From the NCBI GenBank assembly GCA_030613445.1, contig JAUWLY010000069.1:1-10428 (forward strand): 10,428 nucleotides of DNA, given 5' to 3'. This DNA comes from Candidatus Stahliibacteriota bacterium (GTDB lineage: Bacteria > Hydrothermota > Tepidihabitantia > SM23-42). The notes beneath the pieces were generated by a model. That model made no database searches and was not told where the DNA came from. It worked only from the letters and a program-made list of their open reading frames with translations. The first letter of the stretch is position 1; each line of letters opens with the position of its first letter. This document shows positions 1 through 6,268 of the stretch, one piece after another. Position numbers and translations under genes: made by a program.

Positions 1-5
1 TTTCT

Positions 6-425
6 TTATGTTCTCATCCATACCTTGTATTTTTTTTTATTGAACAGTAGGATTATAGGGAAGAAACAGAAAATAGTGAGCATTATAGGTTTGATGCTCA
101 CCGGTGCGGAGATTGCGATATGTGTTATGATTATTTTTACCATGTAATAGATGGCGAAAACAACCCAGTTTATCAACATCTTCTGGTTGATGTACTTTTT
201 TACATAGAGCATTGTTTGCACAAGTAAAACGTAAATGAGAATATTTACGCCTAAGACAACGGGATAAAATAGATCGGTGAGGAGCCCGGCGAAGAACGAA
301 AAAACCAAGGTAAATCTTTCACCTTCATTGAAAACCAAATAAAATACCAGTATCGAAATTAGATCGATATAGAGGTTGAAAGGCAGCAAGATATATAGTA
401 GTGCAAAATACAAGAGGTATTTCAA
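6..425 (-). CDS. mreD: Rod shape-determining protein MreD
   Basis: This is a 139-residue, very hydrophobic protein and the third gene of an mreB-mreC-mreD order. MreD is the inner-membrane partner of MreC in the elongasome, which links MreB filaments to lateral-wall peptidoglycan synthesis. Successive membrane segments are visible at about residues 3-30, 36-60, 63-75, 84-108 and 112-130, and there is no enzymatic motif. The start is TTG at 423-425. It overlaps the TGA stop of mreC (422-424) and has AAAGGA six bases upstream on the coding strand, which supports this start. Length is slightly below the usual 150-170 residues. The stop TAA at 6-8 is just inside the window, so the gene is complete; the usual next gene, mrdA (PBP2), would lie outside. 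Identity rests mainly on position and hydrophobicity, because MreD sequences diverge strongly. Confidence 0.88.
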   Translation of the reverse strand: MKYLLYFALLYILLPFNLYIDLISILVFYLVFNEGERFTLVFSFFAGLLTDLFYPVVLGVNILIYVLLVQTMLYVKKYINQKMLINWVVFAIYYMVKIIITHIAISAPVSIKPIMLTIFCFFPIILLFNKKKYKVWMRT

Positions 426-1225
426 TTATTTCCTTTACCACTGGGTGACACTGGTTGGTTTTTATCGGTTTGCATTTGGTCGGACGGTTTACTGTCGTAA
501 ACAACATAGACATAGTTTAGCAGGTTGATCCGGACACTCGGTTTTATGATGACAGGTTTGAAAAACTGATCATTTGATTCATCGATTCTTTTCACTATTC
601 CAATCAATATGCCTTCGGGGAAAATATCACTCATCCCTGAGGTGTATACAGAATCACCTATGTTTATCTCATCATCTATTCTGATAAAATCGAAAACCAA
701 CCTTCCGTGATTTCTAACAATGCCGTGGATACCTGTTTTAGCATCCAGAGCGCTTGCTGCAAAACCATGTTTTTCAATCGTCTCAACGATCGAGTAATCG
801 GGGCCCACGTATTTTGTTTTACCGATCAAACCGTCTATGCAAAGAACTGGTTGTTTGGTGCGCAAACCCTTTTTTTTGCCGATATCTATGTATAAAAAGC
901 CGTTTATGTTTGATGGATCGCGACCAATTATTTGTGCTTTGTGCAACCGATATTCTGTAGTTTGGTACTCTATTGTGTCGAGCAGTACTATTTTTTTCCA
1001 TTCGGCATTTTCAAGGCGAAGACGGTTCACCATCCTTTCCAACTTAGTGATACGGTCGCTCGAAACAGATAGGAAATCAAGAATTTTGGTAGTCGTCTTG
1101 AGTGGAAAAAGCAGGATCGGAGAAAGGTGGGTTGATATCCTTAATTTGGTGTGTTCACCAAGGGACAGAAAAGTAATAGAGATTAATAGTAGAGCAGAAA
1201 AGAATGCTAGCTGATGGCGCGACAA
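422..1225 (-). CDS. mreC: Rod shape-determining protein MreC
   Basis: This 267-residue protein has the MreC layout. A single N-terminal membrane helix (about 7-22) is followed by a charged coiled-coil segment (about 55-80, with ITKLERMVNRLRLENAEW) and a periplasmic beta-rich core (about 95-245). Family hallmarks in the core are VYTSGMSDIFPEGILIGIV at about 193-211 and the closing strand IIKPSVRINLLNYVYVV. MreC scaffolds the elongation complex in the periplasm, contacting MreD, PBP2 and RodA. The start is TTG at 1223-1225, immediately after the TAG stop of mreB (1226-1228), with GAGAG about five bases upstream inside the end of mreB. No in-frame ATG would preserve the membrane helix. The end overlaps the mreD start. 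The polar tail after about residue 245 (SKPSDQMQTDKNQPVS) is probably disordered. Confidence 0.95.
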   Translation of the reverse strand: MSRHQLAFFSALLLISITFLSLGEHTKLRISTHLSPILLFPLKTTTKILDFLSVSSDRITKLERMVNRLRLENAEWKKIVLLDTIEYQTTEYRLHKAQIIGRDPSNINGFLYIDIGKKKGLRTKQPVLCIDGLIGKTKYVGPDYSIVETIEKHGFAASALDAKTGIHGIVRNHGRLVFDFIRIDDEINIGDSVYTSGMSDIFPEGILIGIVKRIDESNDQFFKPVIIKPSVRINLLNYVYVVYDSKPSDQMQTDKNQPVSPSGKGNN

Positions 1226-2290
1226 CTATTCTCTCTTCATTTGGAATATTACTTTTTCATAGGTGGCCATATCGTCGAGGATCTTACCGGCACCAATAAC
1301 AATTGCTTTACTCGGTTCATCCGCAATCATCACAGGCAAATTGGTTTCTTCACGGATAAGGGTATCGATGCCCCTTAGGAGGGATCCGCCGCCGGCCATA
1401 TAGATACCAGAATTCACGATGTCAGCCGCGAGTTCTGGAGGTGTTTTTTCTAAGGTTGATCGTATTGCTTCGATGATCATCGAGAGTGGTTCTTGAATCG
1501 CTTCGCGAACCTCGTGACTGTTGAGCTTGACTGTTTTGGGGATACCAGATACAAGATCACGGCCTCGGACTTCATAGGTCTTATCTTCTACGGTGGGAAA
1601 GGCATTCCCGATATCAATTTTGATCTGTTCTGCAGTCTGCTCGCCGATGATAAGATTGTAGTTCTTCTTTATATACTGGACTATTGCATCATCCATTTCA
1701 TCTCCGGCGATGCGCACCGAGCTATTGGTTACAATGCCAGATAGTGCAATTACCGCGATTTCTGTTGTTCCACCACCGATGTCGATGACCATATTACCGG
1801 TTGGTGATTGCACAGGCAGGTCAATACCGATAGCTGCAGCGATGGGTTCGGAAACCAAAAATACTTCCCTTGCACCAGCTGCTTCGGCTGAATCGCGGAC
1901 CGCTCTCTTTTCAACCTCGGTGATACCTGAAGGAACGCAGATGATTATCCTCGGGCGGGTGAACAGTTTCTTTTTCTGAGCTTTTTCAATAAAGGTTCGC
2001 AGTAGCAGCTCAACCATTTCAAAATCTGCAATAACACCATCTTTCATGGGTCGAATAGCTTTGATGTCATCCGGTGTTCTACCGAGCATCATTTTTGCTT
2101 TATCGCCAGCTGCAAGACACTTTTTTGTTTTTGTATCAATTGCTACAACGGTTGGTTCATTGAGAACAATACCTCGGTCATTCACGTAGATCAGCGTGGT
2201 GCATGTTCCAAGGTCAATTGCTATATCACTTACAAATTGGTTTTTCAGCACCCTGAAAAATTTTAGAACTGAACTTAAGTCAATCGCCAC
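1226..2290 (-). CDS. mreB: Rod shape-determining protein MreB, actin homologue
   Basis: MreB is an ATP-dependent actin-fold protein that polymerises at the cytoplasmic membrane and directs lateral-wall synthesis. From the chosen GTG start the protein has 354 residues, close to the family norm of about 345. Visible motifs are phosphate-1 DIAIDLGTCTTLIYV (22-36), phosphate-2 MVIDIGGGTTEIAV (167-180), SEPIAAAIGIDLPV (147-160) and adenosine motif YMAGGGSLLRGID (297-309). Residues 6-19 (SSVLKFFRVLKNQF) look like an N-terminal amphipathic membrane-binding helix. The frame stays open 27 codons further upstream, but that extension is unlike MreB; the GTG has a perfect AAAGGAGG seven bases upstream and lies directly behind a promoter. 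The phosphate-1 loop reads GTCTT where most MreBs have GTANT. It is the first gene of the mreBCD operon. Confidence 0.97.
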   Translation of the reverse strand: MAIDLSSVLKFFRVLKNQFVSDIAIDLGTCTTLIYVNDRGIVLNEPTVVAIDTKTKKCLAAGDKAKMMLGRTPDDIKAIRPMKDGVIADFEMVELLLRTFIEKAQKKKLFTRPRIIICVPSGITEVEKRAVRDSAEAAGAREVFLVSEPIAAAIGIDLPVQSPTGNMVIDIGGGTTEIAVIALSGIVTNSSVRIAGDEMDDAIVQYIKKNYNLIIGEQTAEQIKIDIGNAFPTVEDKTYEVRGRDLVSGIPKTVKLNSHEVREAIQEPLSMIIEAIRSTLEKTPPELAADIVNSGIYMAGGGSLLRGIDTLIREETNLPVMIADEPSKAIVIGAGKILDDMATYEKVIFQMKRE

Positions 2291-2297
2291 TGCATTT

Positions 2298-2305
2298 CCT
2301 CCTTT
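2298..2305 (-). promoter_or_regulatory. Ribosome binding site that fixes the mreB GTG start
   Basis: On the minus strand AAAGGAGG lies seven bases before the GTG at 2288-2290. No comparable site precedes the longer in-frame alternative starting near 2371, so this site decides the start. Confidence 0.85.
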
Positions 2306-2310
2306 ATTGA

Positions 2311-2338
2311 ATAATATCAATTTTTGCCGCAAAGTCAA
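2311..2338 (-). promoter_or_regulatory. Sigma-70-type promoter of mreBCD
   Basis: On the minus strand, TTGACT (2333-2338) and TATTAT (2311-2316) are separated by 16 bases. Transcription would start near 2304, giving a leader of about 14 bases that holds little more than the ribosome binding site. The longer upstream reading of mreB would need a different promoter. This was called by motif and spacing only. Confidence 0.7.
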
Positions 2339-2353
2339 GAGCAAAAACCTGTT

Positions 2354-2374
2354 GCAGTATGGGGTGAACACTGC
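2354..2374. promoter_or_regulatory. Inverted repeat between divergent promoters, possible operator
   Basis: GCAGTAT, seven bases, then ACACTGC: an imperfect inverted repeat with one G-T position. It sits in the 36-base space between the -35 boxes of the mreB promoter and the divergent plus-strand promoter, directly touching the latter. A regulator bound here could affect both directions. That role is inference; a seven-base arm with a mismatch may be chance. Confidence 0.3.
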
Positions 2375-2402
2375 TTGACACCTTGTTCTTATTAGGTAGA
2401 AT
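2375..2402 (+). promoter_or_regulatory. Sigma-70-type promoter of the small basic protein gene
   Basis: TTGACA (2375-2380) and TAGAAT (2397-2402) with a 16-base spacer, a near-consensus site. The start of transcription would be near 2409, followed by GGGGG (2413-2417) and the ATG at 2423. It diverges from the mreB promoter. Confidence 0.75.
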
Positions 2403-2422
2403 TGTAAAAGAAGGGGGTTTTG

Positions 2423-2596
2423 ATGAAAAAAGAGCGGCGAAAAAGAACTGAAGTGCGCCGGGGTGAGCAGAGGAAGAAACTTACTGAAAAGGAGTTTAAG
2501 AAACTCATTGAAAATAATAAGATATCAGCCGGAGATAAGCGATCATATAGCAAGCGGCGCAAAACAAAACGGCGGAAACGACAAATGGGAATTTAA
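2423..2596 (+). CDS. Small, highly basic 57-residue protein of unknown function
   Basis: The protein begins MKKERRKRTEVRRGEQRKK and ends with the Arg/Lys-rich tail SYSKRRKTKRRKRQMGI. It has 14 Lys and 12 Arg against 6 Glu and 1 Asp, a net charge of about +19. Both ends are strongly basic and the middle (LTEKEFKKLIENNKIS, about 20-35) can form an amphipathic helix. The ATG has GGGGG five bases upstream and a near-consensus promoter just before that, so expression is likely. Size and charge recall small ribosomal proteins such as bS21, or nucleic-acid-binding proteins, but I see no diagnostic family motif and do not assign one. The gene lies directly before the FmdB-like and HU-like genes, which suggests a housekeeping nucleic-acid context. 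Confidence 0.72.
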   Translation: MKKERRKRTEVRRGEQRKKLTEKEFKKLIENNKISAGDKRSYSKRRKTKRRKRQMGI

Positions 2597-2613
2597 TATA
2601 TTGATACCGATTA

Positions 2614-2641
2614 TTGACAGCTCGGTGATAATAGCTACAAT
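2614..2641 (+). promoter_or_regulatory. Sigma-70-type promoter before the FmdB-like gene
   Basis: TTGACA (2614-2619) and TACAAT (2636-2641) with a 16-base spacer. The predicted transcription start, near 2648, is only about three bases before the ATG at 2651. The message would be leaderless or nearly so, and no good ribosome binding site is seen upstream of that ATG. Confidence 0.65.
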
Positions 2642-2650
2642 TGTAGTGAG

Positions 2651-2890
2651 ATGCCAATCTTAGAATTCTCATGCAATGAATGCCAGAACAAATTCGAAGA
2701 TCTGATACGGAATACTGATGAGCGGGAAGCTTTAGTATGTCCGTGGTGTAAGAGTGGAGATTTGAGGCGCTTATGTTCGACATTCGGTTTTTTCAATAAT
2801 GGTAAGTTTTCTAGCAATATAGGTTCGTCATGTGCAGGTTGTTCAATGACTTCTTGTGCAGGATGTAATCAAGCGAAGGAGGTAAAATGA
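2651..2890 (+). CDS. FmdB-family zinc-ribbon protein
   Basis: This 79-residue protein opens with MPILEFSCNEC, the typical FmdB/CxxC_CxxC_SSSS start (usually MPIYEYxCxxC). It has four CxxC pairs: C8/C11 and C30/C33, which form the zinc ribbon, and C61/C64 and C69/C72 in the tail. The tail is Ser/Gly/Cys-rich (NIGSSCAGCSMTSCAGC), as is common for the family. FmdB-type proteins are widespread small putative regulators whose function is poorly defined; the name comes from a proposed formamidase regulator and should not be read as a pathway assignment. The stop overlaps the HU-like start as ATGA, so the two are probably translated together. The preceding promoter leaves almost no leader. Confidence 0.88.
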   Translation: MPILEFSCNECQNKFEDLIRNTDEREALVCPWCKSGDLRRLCSTFGFFNNGKFSSNIGSSCAGCSMTSCAGCNQAKEVK

Positions 2891-3186
2891 GGCGAGAGCT
2901 TTTAGTTGAGAAGATTAGTGAGAAATTCGGACCTGCTTTTACCAAGGCAGATATAGAAAAATTGATCGACGCATTTTTGGATACGATCTTTGAGGTATTA
3001 ATAAAAGATAAAAGGGTAGAGTTAAGGAGGTTTGGAACTTTTGAGCTGAGGAAACGTTCTGGACGGACGGCCCGAGCGCCAAAAAGTGGCAAGGAATACA
3101 CATTACCTGATCGGTATGTGCCTTTTTTCCGACCCTCAAAGATATTTAAGAGCGAAATAAACAAAAGGACAAGACCAGAACAATAG
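2887..3186 (+). CDS. HU/IHF-family DNA-binding protein
   Basis: This 99-residue protein of the bacterial DNA-binding HU/IHF fold is slightly longer than the usual 90-95 residues. Residues 1-45 match the helical dimerisation part, with KADIEKLIDAFLDTIFEVL. Residues 46-80 match the saddle and DNA-clamping arm: VELRRFGTFELRKRSGR, then RAPKSG in place of the usual RNPxTG, keeping the intercalating proline at about 65. FFRPSK closes the domain. Such proteins bend and compact DNA in the nucleoid. The sequence alone does not separate HU from IHF alpha or beta. The start codon overlaps the fmdB-like stop and has a strong AGGAGG at 2877-2882. The basic tail SEINKRTRPEQ is a small extension. No convincing terminator hairpin follows. 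Confidence 0.93.
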   Translation: MRRELLVEKISEKFGPAFTKADIEKLIDAFLDTIFEVLIKDKRVELRRFGTFELRKRSGRTARAPKSGKEYTLPDRYVPFFRPSKIFKSEINKRTRPEQ

Positions 3187-3365
3187 TTTTCAGATACACC
3201 ATTATCGTATAGTTTTCTAAACGGTTCACAGTGGAATAAGGTAAATGCCCTGAGATATTCTTTTTTTGCGAGACCCCACTCGCCGGCTTTCCAGAATGCG
3301 ACAGCAGAAGCAAGAATTCGTTCAAACTCGCTATAATCGGTTATGAAATGAAGGTCTCTATTTAC
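3187..3365 (-). pseudogene. Remnant of a BTAD (bacterial transcriptional activator) domain
   Basis: Read on the minus strand, this stretch encodes about 58 residues with the consensus of the tandem-helix BTAD domain. DLHFITDYSEFERILASAV comes first, followed by FWKAGEWGLAKKEYLRAF and then LFHCEPFRKLYDN. The alternating small and aromatic residues, the aGe..A...Y..A..L turn and the following epF...YD are typical of BTADs in large TPR-containing regulators. There is no start codon in a sensible place: the frame has a TAA at 3366-3368, and downstream the similarity stops where the frame runs into the antisense strand of the HU-like gene. This is therefore a fragment left after gene decay or rearrangement. 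Assignment is from sequence pattern only. Confidence 0.55.
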
Positions 3366-3621
3366 TTACACTGGATTATCTTTTCTGTAAGAAATTGAAA
3401 GAAGATAGGATGGTATTTTAAGTGTCTTTTAACCCATTACCAGTAAGTGTGATAAGTTTCTTGGTAGGGTTTGATGGGTTTCATCGTACGTGGAGCACAC
3501 GGGTTATGACTAAGAGACTTCCTTGGACCGCAGAGAATCCAAGAAAGGCTCAGATAACATGTAAATAACGTAATTCATGTACACTTACGACATTGTTTCT
3601 CTTATTATTCGAGACCCCACT
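3269..3621. repeat. Two direct copies of a 12-base sequence, 341 bases apart
   Basis: CGAGACCCCACT occurs at 3269-3280 and 3610-3621. Each is followed by CCAGAAT a short distance later (3291-3297 and 3642-3648), with unequal spacing of 10 and 20 bases. The first copy falls inside the BTAD remnant, where the minus strand reads GEWGL; the second lies just upstream of the receptor promoter. It may mark a partial duplication or an old insertion. Confidence 0.4.
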
Positions 3622-3643
3622 TATTGATTGTGCTGGCGTTGCC

Positions 3644-3654
3644 AGAATCATTCT
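3644..3654. promoter_or_regulatory. Short palindrome upstream of the receptor promoter
   Basis: AGAAT-C-ATTCT is a perfect 5-1-5 palindrome ending four bases before the -35 box at 3659. Its position fits an activator or repressor half-site pair, but it is short enough to be chance. Confidence 0.25.
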
Positions 3655-3658
3655 AGCA

Positions 3659-3686
3659 TTGACCGTGGTTTTTTGATGGATATAAT
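3659..3686 (+). promoter_or_regulatory. Sigma-70-type promoter of the envelope operon
   Basis: TTGACC (3659-3664) and a perfect TATAAT (3681-3686) are separated by 16 bases. Transcription would begin near 3693, giving a leader of about 29 bases that carries AAGGAGG (3712-3718) before the ATG at 3722. Confidence 0.78.
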
Positions 3687-3711
3687 AAACACATATTTAG
3701 AAATTGGCAGG

Positions 3712-3718
3712 AAGGAGG
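3712..3718 (+). promoter_or_regulatory. Ribosome binding site that fixes the receptor start
   Basis: AAGGAGG lies three bases before the ATG at 3722, after which a normal signal peptide follows. The frame is open six codons further upstream to 3704, but that start would put this site inside the gene, so 3722 is preferred. The spacing is tight. Confidence 0.75.
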
Positions 3719-3721
3719 ACT

Positions 3722-6256
3722 ATGAAGAAAATTCTACTCTTTTGTTTGCCCATATTATTGAGTGCCGGTACTGTCGGGAAGATCAGTGGTCGTGTTCTCG
3801 ATGCCGAGACTGGTGATCCCCTTTACGGTGTAGATGTTTACATCCCGTCACTTGCCTATGGTGGTGCCTCAGATGTCGATGGTAGCTATTTTATCCTTAA
3901 TCTACCGCCTGGCAAATACGAAGTTGAGGCATCCATGATCGGTTACCGCATTGAGATCAGACAGGATGTCAAAGTCTATGCTGATCGGACGACATATCTG
4001 GATTTTCTATTAACTATCGGTTTGATTGAGATTGATAATCCGATTGTTGTGGTGGCTGAGGAACCGGTTATTGAGATCGACATGACCTCAAAAGAAACAA
4101 GGATAACGCGCGATGAAATTGACCTTTTGCCGGTTACCAAACCCATGGAGGTTCTTGCTCTTCAAGGTGGCGTGACAACCGATGCCGGAGGCGACCTGCA
4201 CATCCGCGGTGGTCGAACCGGAGAACTTGCCTATTATATTGATGGTATTGAAGTATCTAACCCTTTATTAGGCAGTGCTCCTAATTTTGACAAGAACATC
4301 ATCTCTGAAATGTCACTTCTTTCCGGTACGTTCAATGCCGAGTATGGAAATGTAATGAGCGGCGTCGTTAATGTTGTTACACCTGAAGGAAGTCCGAAGT
4401 TATCTTCGCATGTTGAATACACCTCCTTTACCATTTATCCATCGCCGTATCGCAAAGCAGACTGGATATCTCATGATGTTGATACTCTGGGTACGATTTC
4501 AGGTTCTGATACCCACCGTGATTCATTGGGCAATTCCCTGTACGAGCCACAGCAATTGGATATCGCTTTTCAGGGTGAGATCAATGCGCACGTCACTGGA
4601 CCGATACCATTTGACAAGGGTACGCGTTTTTATGCGAGTGCAAACTATCTCAACGAGGAATCGTATCTTCCTTTCGGTTATGAAAATGGTTATGGAGCAA
4701 GTGGTAAACTGACTCGTCGCTTCGGTTCGTGTTTTAAGGCTTTTATCGATGTCCATTACTCATATGGTGAAACGCAAAACTACAGCCACCGGTATAAATA
4801 TTTGTATGATAACTACCTCATCAATTATAAACGATCCATAAGGGTTATTGGTGGGATAAATCATGTACTGCGCAATAACCTTTTCTATAATCTACGCTTC
4901 GGTTATATCGTCGATAGCATTGAGACGAAGTCTTCAGATCTGGTCGCTGATACGATGATCGAACTGGTATATGATAACGCCTCAGAATTCTATACTTCAG
5001 GTTATCCAATATTCAAACAGGAGATCACGACCCGCAAATATGTAGTGAAGGCTGATATCACAATGCAGGCAGCAAGAATCCATAATGTAAAATTCGGTAT
5101 TGTGAGCAATTTCTACAGGTTTAACTTAAATAAACGCCAACAACTGTTTACACGTGGTCCGATTGATTATCAAGAATATGCAAGAGAACCCTTGGATGGT
5201 GCAGTATTCTTACAGGATAAGATGGAACACAATTATCTGGTGCTGAATGCTGGTCTGCGCTTTGACTATTATTACCCGAATGCTGTGATGTGGGAAGATA
5301 TTGAAGATCCAACTTCGCCAGTTCATGATGTTGATCCGAGTTATCAGTTGTCTCCGCGCCTTGGTTTATCGCACCCGATCACAGATAATTCAATGCTCCA
5401 CTTTGCTTATGGTCACTTTTTCCAGACACCGCCCTATGAGATTATGTATTTCAATGCTGATCACATAATCTATCCAGAGAGCATTCCTTACTATGGCTTG
5501 GTCGGTAATCCACGGGTCAAACCGCAGCGTACCACGACTTATGAAGCTGGCATGAAATATGCAGTAAAAGATATATACGGTATCGATGTCACGCTCTTTT
5601 TGAAAGATATCAAGAACTTGTTGGCTACAACACAGGTGCGTACTTTTCCTTATGATTACATAATCTACACCAATGAAGATTTCGGTTCAGTACAAGGACT
5701 TGATGTGACCGTAAAAAGAAGACTCACTTCGGGGTTTGGATTCAGTGCCAATTATACATACCAAATAGCCCGTGGTAACCGTTCATTTGCTATGCAAGGT
5801 TTTTATGATGTTTATACTGGTCTGCCGGAGAGGATAAAGGAATACTACCTGGATTTTGACCGACGGCATACTTTTGCTGGTATTCTGAATATTGCATTTA
5901 ACGATTTAGGTGGTATTGGGTTCAATTTCAAAGCAGCAAGCGGGTTGCCATATACTCCCTATGTAAGCGCAGGTGTCGTTGTTGAAGCGAATTCAGCGCG
6001 GATGGCTTGGGAATACTCGTTTGATGTGATGATTCATCAAGGGATAGAATTGGGCAAGACGACAATGGATTTCTTTATTAGAGGTACCAATATCACAGAT
6101 CATATCAATCCTCGTTATGTTTATCAACGCAGCGGTGAACCCTGGAATACCGGTGAGCCAGCTAGTGGTCTAATGGGTTCACAAGACTTTATCATGAATC
6201 CTGCACATGTTGGTCCGCGCAGGATAATCAAAGCAGGCATGAGTGTCGGGTTCTGA
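3722..6256 (+). CDS. TonB-dependent outer-membrane receptor with N-terminal carboxypeptidase-regulatory-like domain
   Basis: This 844-residue protein has a signal peptide (MKKILLFCLPILLSAG, cleavage near 16-19). A carboxypeptidase-regulatory-like beta-sandwich follows at about 20-100 (GKISGRVLDAETGDPLYGV, then DVDGSYFILNLPPGKYEVE). Next come a TonB-box-like stretch (IVVVAEEP, about 108-115), a plug domain at about 118-220 with LHIRGGRTGELAYYIDGIEV and FNAEYGNVMSGVVNVVTP, and a 22-strand-type beta-barrel to the end. The protein closes on MSVGF, with the expected terminal aromatic residue. Such receptors import large or scarce ligands across the outer membrane using energy from TonB-ExbBD. The ligand cannot be told from sequence. 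The domain order is that of SusC-like and related receptors, but no SusD partner is present. It is the first gene of the operon, 12 bases before the next. Confidence 0.93.
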   Translation: MKKILLFCLPILLSAGTVGKISGRVLDAETGDPLYGVDVYIPSLAYGGASDVDGSYFILNLPPGKYEVEASMIGYRIEIRQDVKVYADRTTYLDFLLTIGLIEIDNPIVVVAEEPVIEIDMTSKETRITRDEIDLLPVTKPMEVLALQGGVTTDAGGDLHIRGGRTGELAYYIDGIEVSNPLLGSAPNFDKNIISEMSLLSGTFNAEYGNVMSGVVNVVTPEGSPKLSSHVEYTSFTIYPSPYRKADWISHDVDTLGTISGSDTHRDSLGNSLYEPQQLDIAFQGEINAHVTGPIPFDKGTRFYASANYLNEESYLPFGYENGYGASGKLTRRFGSCFKAFIDVHYSYGETQNYSHRYKYLYDNYLINYKRSIRVIGGINHVLRNNLFYNLRFGYIVDSIETKSSDLVADTMIELVYDNASEFYTSGYPIFKQEITTRKYVVKADITMQAARIHNVKFGIVSNFYRFNLNKRQQLFTRGPIDYQEYAREPLDGAVFLQDKMEHNYLVLNAGLRFDYYYPNAVMWEDIEDPTSPVHDVDPSYQLSPRLGLSHPITDNSMLHFAYGHFFQTPPYEIMYFNADHIIYPESIPYYGLVGNPRVKPQRTTTYEAGMKYAVKDIYGIDVTLFLKDIKNLLATTQVRTFPYDYIIYTNEDFGSVQGLDVTVKRRLTSGFGFSANYTYQIARGNRSFAMQGFYDVYTGLPERIKEYYLDFDRRHTFAGILNIAFNDLGGIGFNFKAASGLPYTPYVSAGVVVEANSARMAWEYSFDVMIHQGIELGKTTMDFFIRGTNITDHINPRYVYQRSGEPWNTGEPASGLMGSQDFIMNPAHVGPRRIIKAGMSVGF

Positions 6257-6268
6257 AAAGGAGTTAAC

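Larger units (their letters stand above)
3187..3721. other. 535-base region without an intact gene
   Basis: No open reading frame of convincing composition spans this region on either strand. It contains the BTAD remnant (3187-3365), two copies of the 12-base CGAGACCCCACT (3269-3280 and 3610-3621), a small hairpin CTTGGA/TCCAAG (3522-3527 and 3538-3543, ten-base loop), a promoter (3659-3686) and the leader of the receptor gene. Between about 3370 and 3600 I see no other recognisable feature; short frames there are broken by stops. Confidence 0.6.

Noticed and set aside
76..101. Perfect 8-base inverted repeat GTGAGCAT/ATGCTCAC with a 10-base loop
   Set aside because: It lies inside the mreD coding region, encodes ordinary membrane-protein residues and has no T-run, so it is probably chance.
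837..1214. 125-codon plus-strand open frame
   Set aside because: It is antisense to mreC, with low-complexity, Arg/Ser-rich composition and no ribosome binding site.
2290..2371. Longer mreB starting 27 codons upstream
   Set aside because: The extension would begin upstream of the mreB promoter, lacks a ribosome binding site and has no counterpart in MreB proteins.
2811..3164. 117-codon open frame on the minus strand
   Set aside because: It is antisense to the HU-like gene and the end of the FmdB-like gene, with no family resemblance. Only its upstream continuation (3187-3365) looks like former coding sequence.
3522..3543. CTTGGA/TCCAAG hairpin as terminator of the HU-like gene
   Set aside because: The stem is only six base pairs with a ten-base loop and no T-run, and it lies more than 330 bases after the stop codon.
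3553..3651. 33-codon minus-strand frame beginning MILATPAQSIS
   Set aside because: It is short, has no ribosome binding site, covers the upstream side of the receptor promoter and resembles nothing I can name.
3628..3816. 62-codon plus-strand open frame overlapping the receptor start
   Set aside because: It covers the promoter and ribosome binding site of the receptor gene and has no recognisable domain.
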